Positions 13,701 through 13,811 of a stretch of 13,811 nt of DNA are shown piece after piece. The notes under the pieces were generated by a model, which had not been told where the DNA came from, did no database searches, and saw only the letters and a program-made list of their open reading frames with translations. Location: contig JAUHYJ010000027.1 of the NCBI GenBank assembly GCA_030425785.1, positions 1 through 13,811 of the forward strand, given 5' to 3'. Numbering within the stretch: position 1 is the stretch's first letter; each line of letters begins with the position of its first letter. A program made the translations under genes and the position numbers. The stretch comes from Acidimicrobiia bacterium. GTDB lineage: Bacteria > Actinomycetota > Acidimicrobiia > Acidimicrobiales > Ilumatobacteraceae.

Positions 13701-13811
13701 GGACGACGCGGCGGACGACGACACGTCGGGCGCCGCCTCGGCGCCCTGGTGATCGGACCAGCACTGCTTGACGTCGGCCGGACGCTCGTGTTCGCCGCCG
13801 CAGTAGACGCA
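10710..13811 (-). CDS. uvrD2: UvrD2-like superfamily 1A DNA helicase with C-terminal HRDC domain (N-terminus beyond the window)
   Basis: The frame is open to the right edge, giving 1033 residues; the GTG at 13724 is not the real start because coding-looking sequence precedes it. In order: a zinc-finger-like 'CVYCGGEHERPADVKQCW' (1-18); a Ser/Ala/Thr-rich linker (30-69); an unrecognised module (about 80-250); then the helicase, with Q-motif Gln 260, Walker A 'APAGSGKT' (275-282), Walker B 'DEFQD' (460-464), motif III 'GDDDQTIYGYNGA' (487-499), 'EVNYRC' (520-525), motif V 'VHRVKGQEW' (784-792) and motif VI 'LFHVAITRAARH' (819-830). After a Pro/Ser linker an HRDC domain occupies about 951-1024. 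It unwinds DNA with 3'-5' polarity in repair, as known for the family. Mycobacterial UvrD2 is about 700 residues, so the N-terminal part is extra. Confidence 0.87.
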   Translation of the reverse strand, partial: CVYCGGEHERPADVKQCWSDHQGAEAAPDVSSSAASSTSSTASSSTSSPAASSAASSTSSPAPTPAASVARGPRPQPGEASERVALRRGPAALGRHVIVGPGAEAPDDWHGAPRVVVDAEAIADPASTIERLRAQPGSVIELAVPFDDPPRPVEQRDPFAVGVGFGFELEHLHHAVWSNSIDARDAAAPRWWLVDRAVALGASVTGGADVVGPDGAELWLDGGVPRHLGVSDVVHRVAIEHGSLTGPGANEPTDDLAPDQLAAVAHDTGAARIIAPAGSGKTRVLTARARHLVHGWHVPPSAVCLVAFNRRAQDEMRVRTADVPGIQVRTLNSIALAIVNGTPPFAPQRRSWRTIDEPDVRRHLGRLVATPRRRNTDPLATWIDALSLVRLGLVEPAEVELRYGGDVDGLTEVVPQYLAALERDGAVDFDGQIDRAIRVLLTDPDARDAARRACRLLLVDEFQDLTPAHLLLVRLLAGPAGAVFGVGDDDQTIYGYNGADPAWLIDYARWFPGAGDHPLEVNYRCPAGVVDIADRLLRHNRRRVAKTIRAATPGAPTDGWNVVHADDTVAATVGAVRAALADAPPADVAVLTRVNAVLAPVQVGLVDAGVPIAGGVGGDFLERTAVRAALAWLRLASGRPFAPDDLDEALRRPSRSLHPRIGDWVGEQRDVAGLRRLADRLNNERDSTRVAEFADDVERLATLLDGAATTPVVVAALVDEIGLGGAVTTLDHTRRGMNRGSQGDDLLALRQLAAMQPDPSMFHGWLRDRLMTRRADDGVTLATVHRVKGQEWPSVVVHEAGAEQYPHRLADDHEEERRLFHVAITRAARHVTVVAADPPSPFVAELTTDPPDPSTLPPEPPPAVRRAASSRSSGSSGSSSPDHPLLDRDRVIAVEGLVLVDQGHEWVVTELEPEAAVARCGDAVRRFPLGSKVETQGRQRGRLGPRPGGVEPSSALAFDLLRQFRDRARNGKPAYTVFDDKTLAGISASLPTSLDELSRVRGVGPAKLDQYGDSVLAVVADASAGRRDDLSDG
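13636..13720. repeat. Triplet-rich minisatellite-like repeat inside the helicase gene
   Basis: Twenty-five bases at 13636-13660 recur at 13696-13720 with one difference (A at 13650, G at 13710), and a shorter related copy, GACGTGGAC, lies between at 13672-13680. All are built of GAC/GCG-type triplets, so length changes would keep the frame. They encode the Ser/Ala/Thr-rich linker between the zinc-finger-like start and the unrecognised module. Confidence 0.6.

Noticed and set aside
1..13811. CRISPR arrays, tRNA or rRNA genes, insertion sequences, prophage genes
   Set aside because: No evenly spaced repeats with spacers, no tRNA-like cloverleaf, and no transposase or phage protein motifs were seen. 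The HNH protein is a stand-alone type without phage neighbours.

Overview
The window looks like actinobacterial DNA of very high G+C content. The genes favour C or G in third codon positions, and the protein types (UvrD2-like helicase with HRDC, thiolase-like protein type 1, PhyH dioxygenase, Rho-N-like small protein) fit the class Acidimicrobiia, perhaps an Ilumatobacter relative. That placement rests on recognising gene types, not on any search. The exception is the first ~520 bases, which have lower G+C content, mixed third-codon bases and a proteobacterial-looking phosphonate-binding protein (PhnD). They join the actinobacterial part in frame inside the codons for Ile-Ala-Asn, so the window appears chimeric at its left end.

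Layout, left to right. 1-672 is a PhnD fragment fused to the tail of a Rho-N/SAP-like small protein, followed by a C-rich, G-poor tract. 753-1535 (+) is a FetB/UPF0014-type permease without its ATPase. Convergent to it is a two-gene minus-strand unit, an HNH nuclease (2681-2154) and a flavin reductase (2157-1546), overlapping by ATGA. Next on the minus strand is a ChbG/HpnK (YdjC) deacetylase (3656-2805). It diverges, across a 56-bp region with two leaderless-type promoters, from a plus-strand operon: PhyH-type dioxygenase (3713-4603), thiolase-like protein (4614-6083) and amylosucrase (6083-7951). These three are spaced by 10 bp and then by a TGATG overlap. The rest is on the minus strand: a Gfo/Idh/MocA oxidoreductase (8992-7982), a perfect 26-bp hairpin, a SAM methyltransferase (9852-9076), a TrhA/hemolysin III membrane protein (10643-9984), and the start-less UvrD2-like helicase running off the right edge (13811-10710).

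Genes working together: the HNH/flavin reductase pair is translationally coupled but functionally unrelated as far as can be seen. In the PhyH/thiolase-like/amylosucrase operon the first two suggest acyl or lipid chemistry, and amylosucrase makes glucan from sucrose; the link between them is unknown. Several genes (PhyH, TrhA, ChbG) show a TANNNT -10 box 6-7 bases before the start codon, which points to leaderless transcription as a common style here.

No stretch over 300 bases lacks a gene; the longest non-coding interval is 131 bp (9853-9983). I saw no tRNA, rRNA, CRISPR array, insertion sequence or phage gene. I do not see a complete new multi-gene system. The points most worth a second look are the chimeric join, the 26-bp hairpin, the uncharacterised N-terminal module of the helicase, and the operon that mixes a Cys-less thiolase-like protein with amylosucrase.
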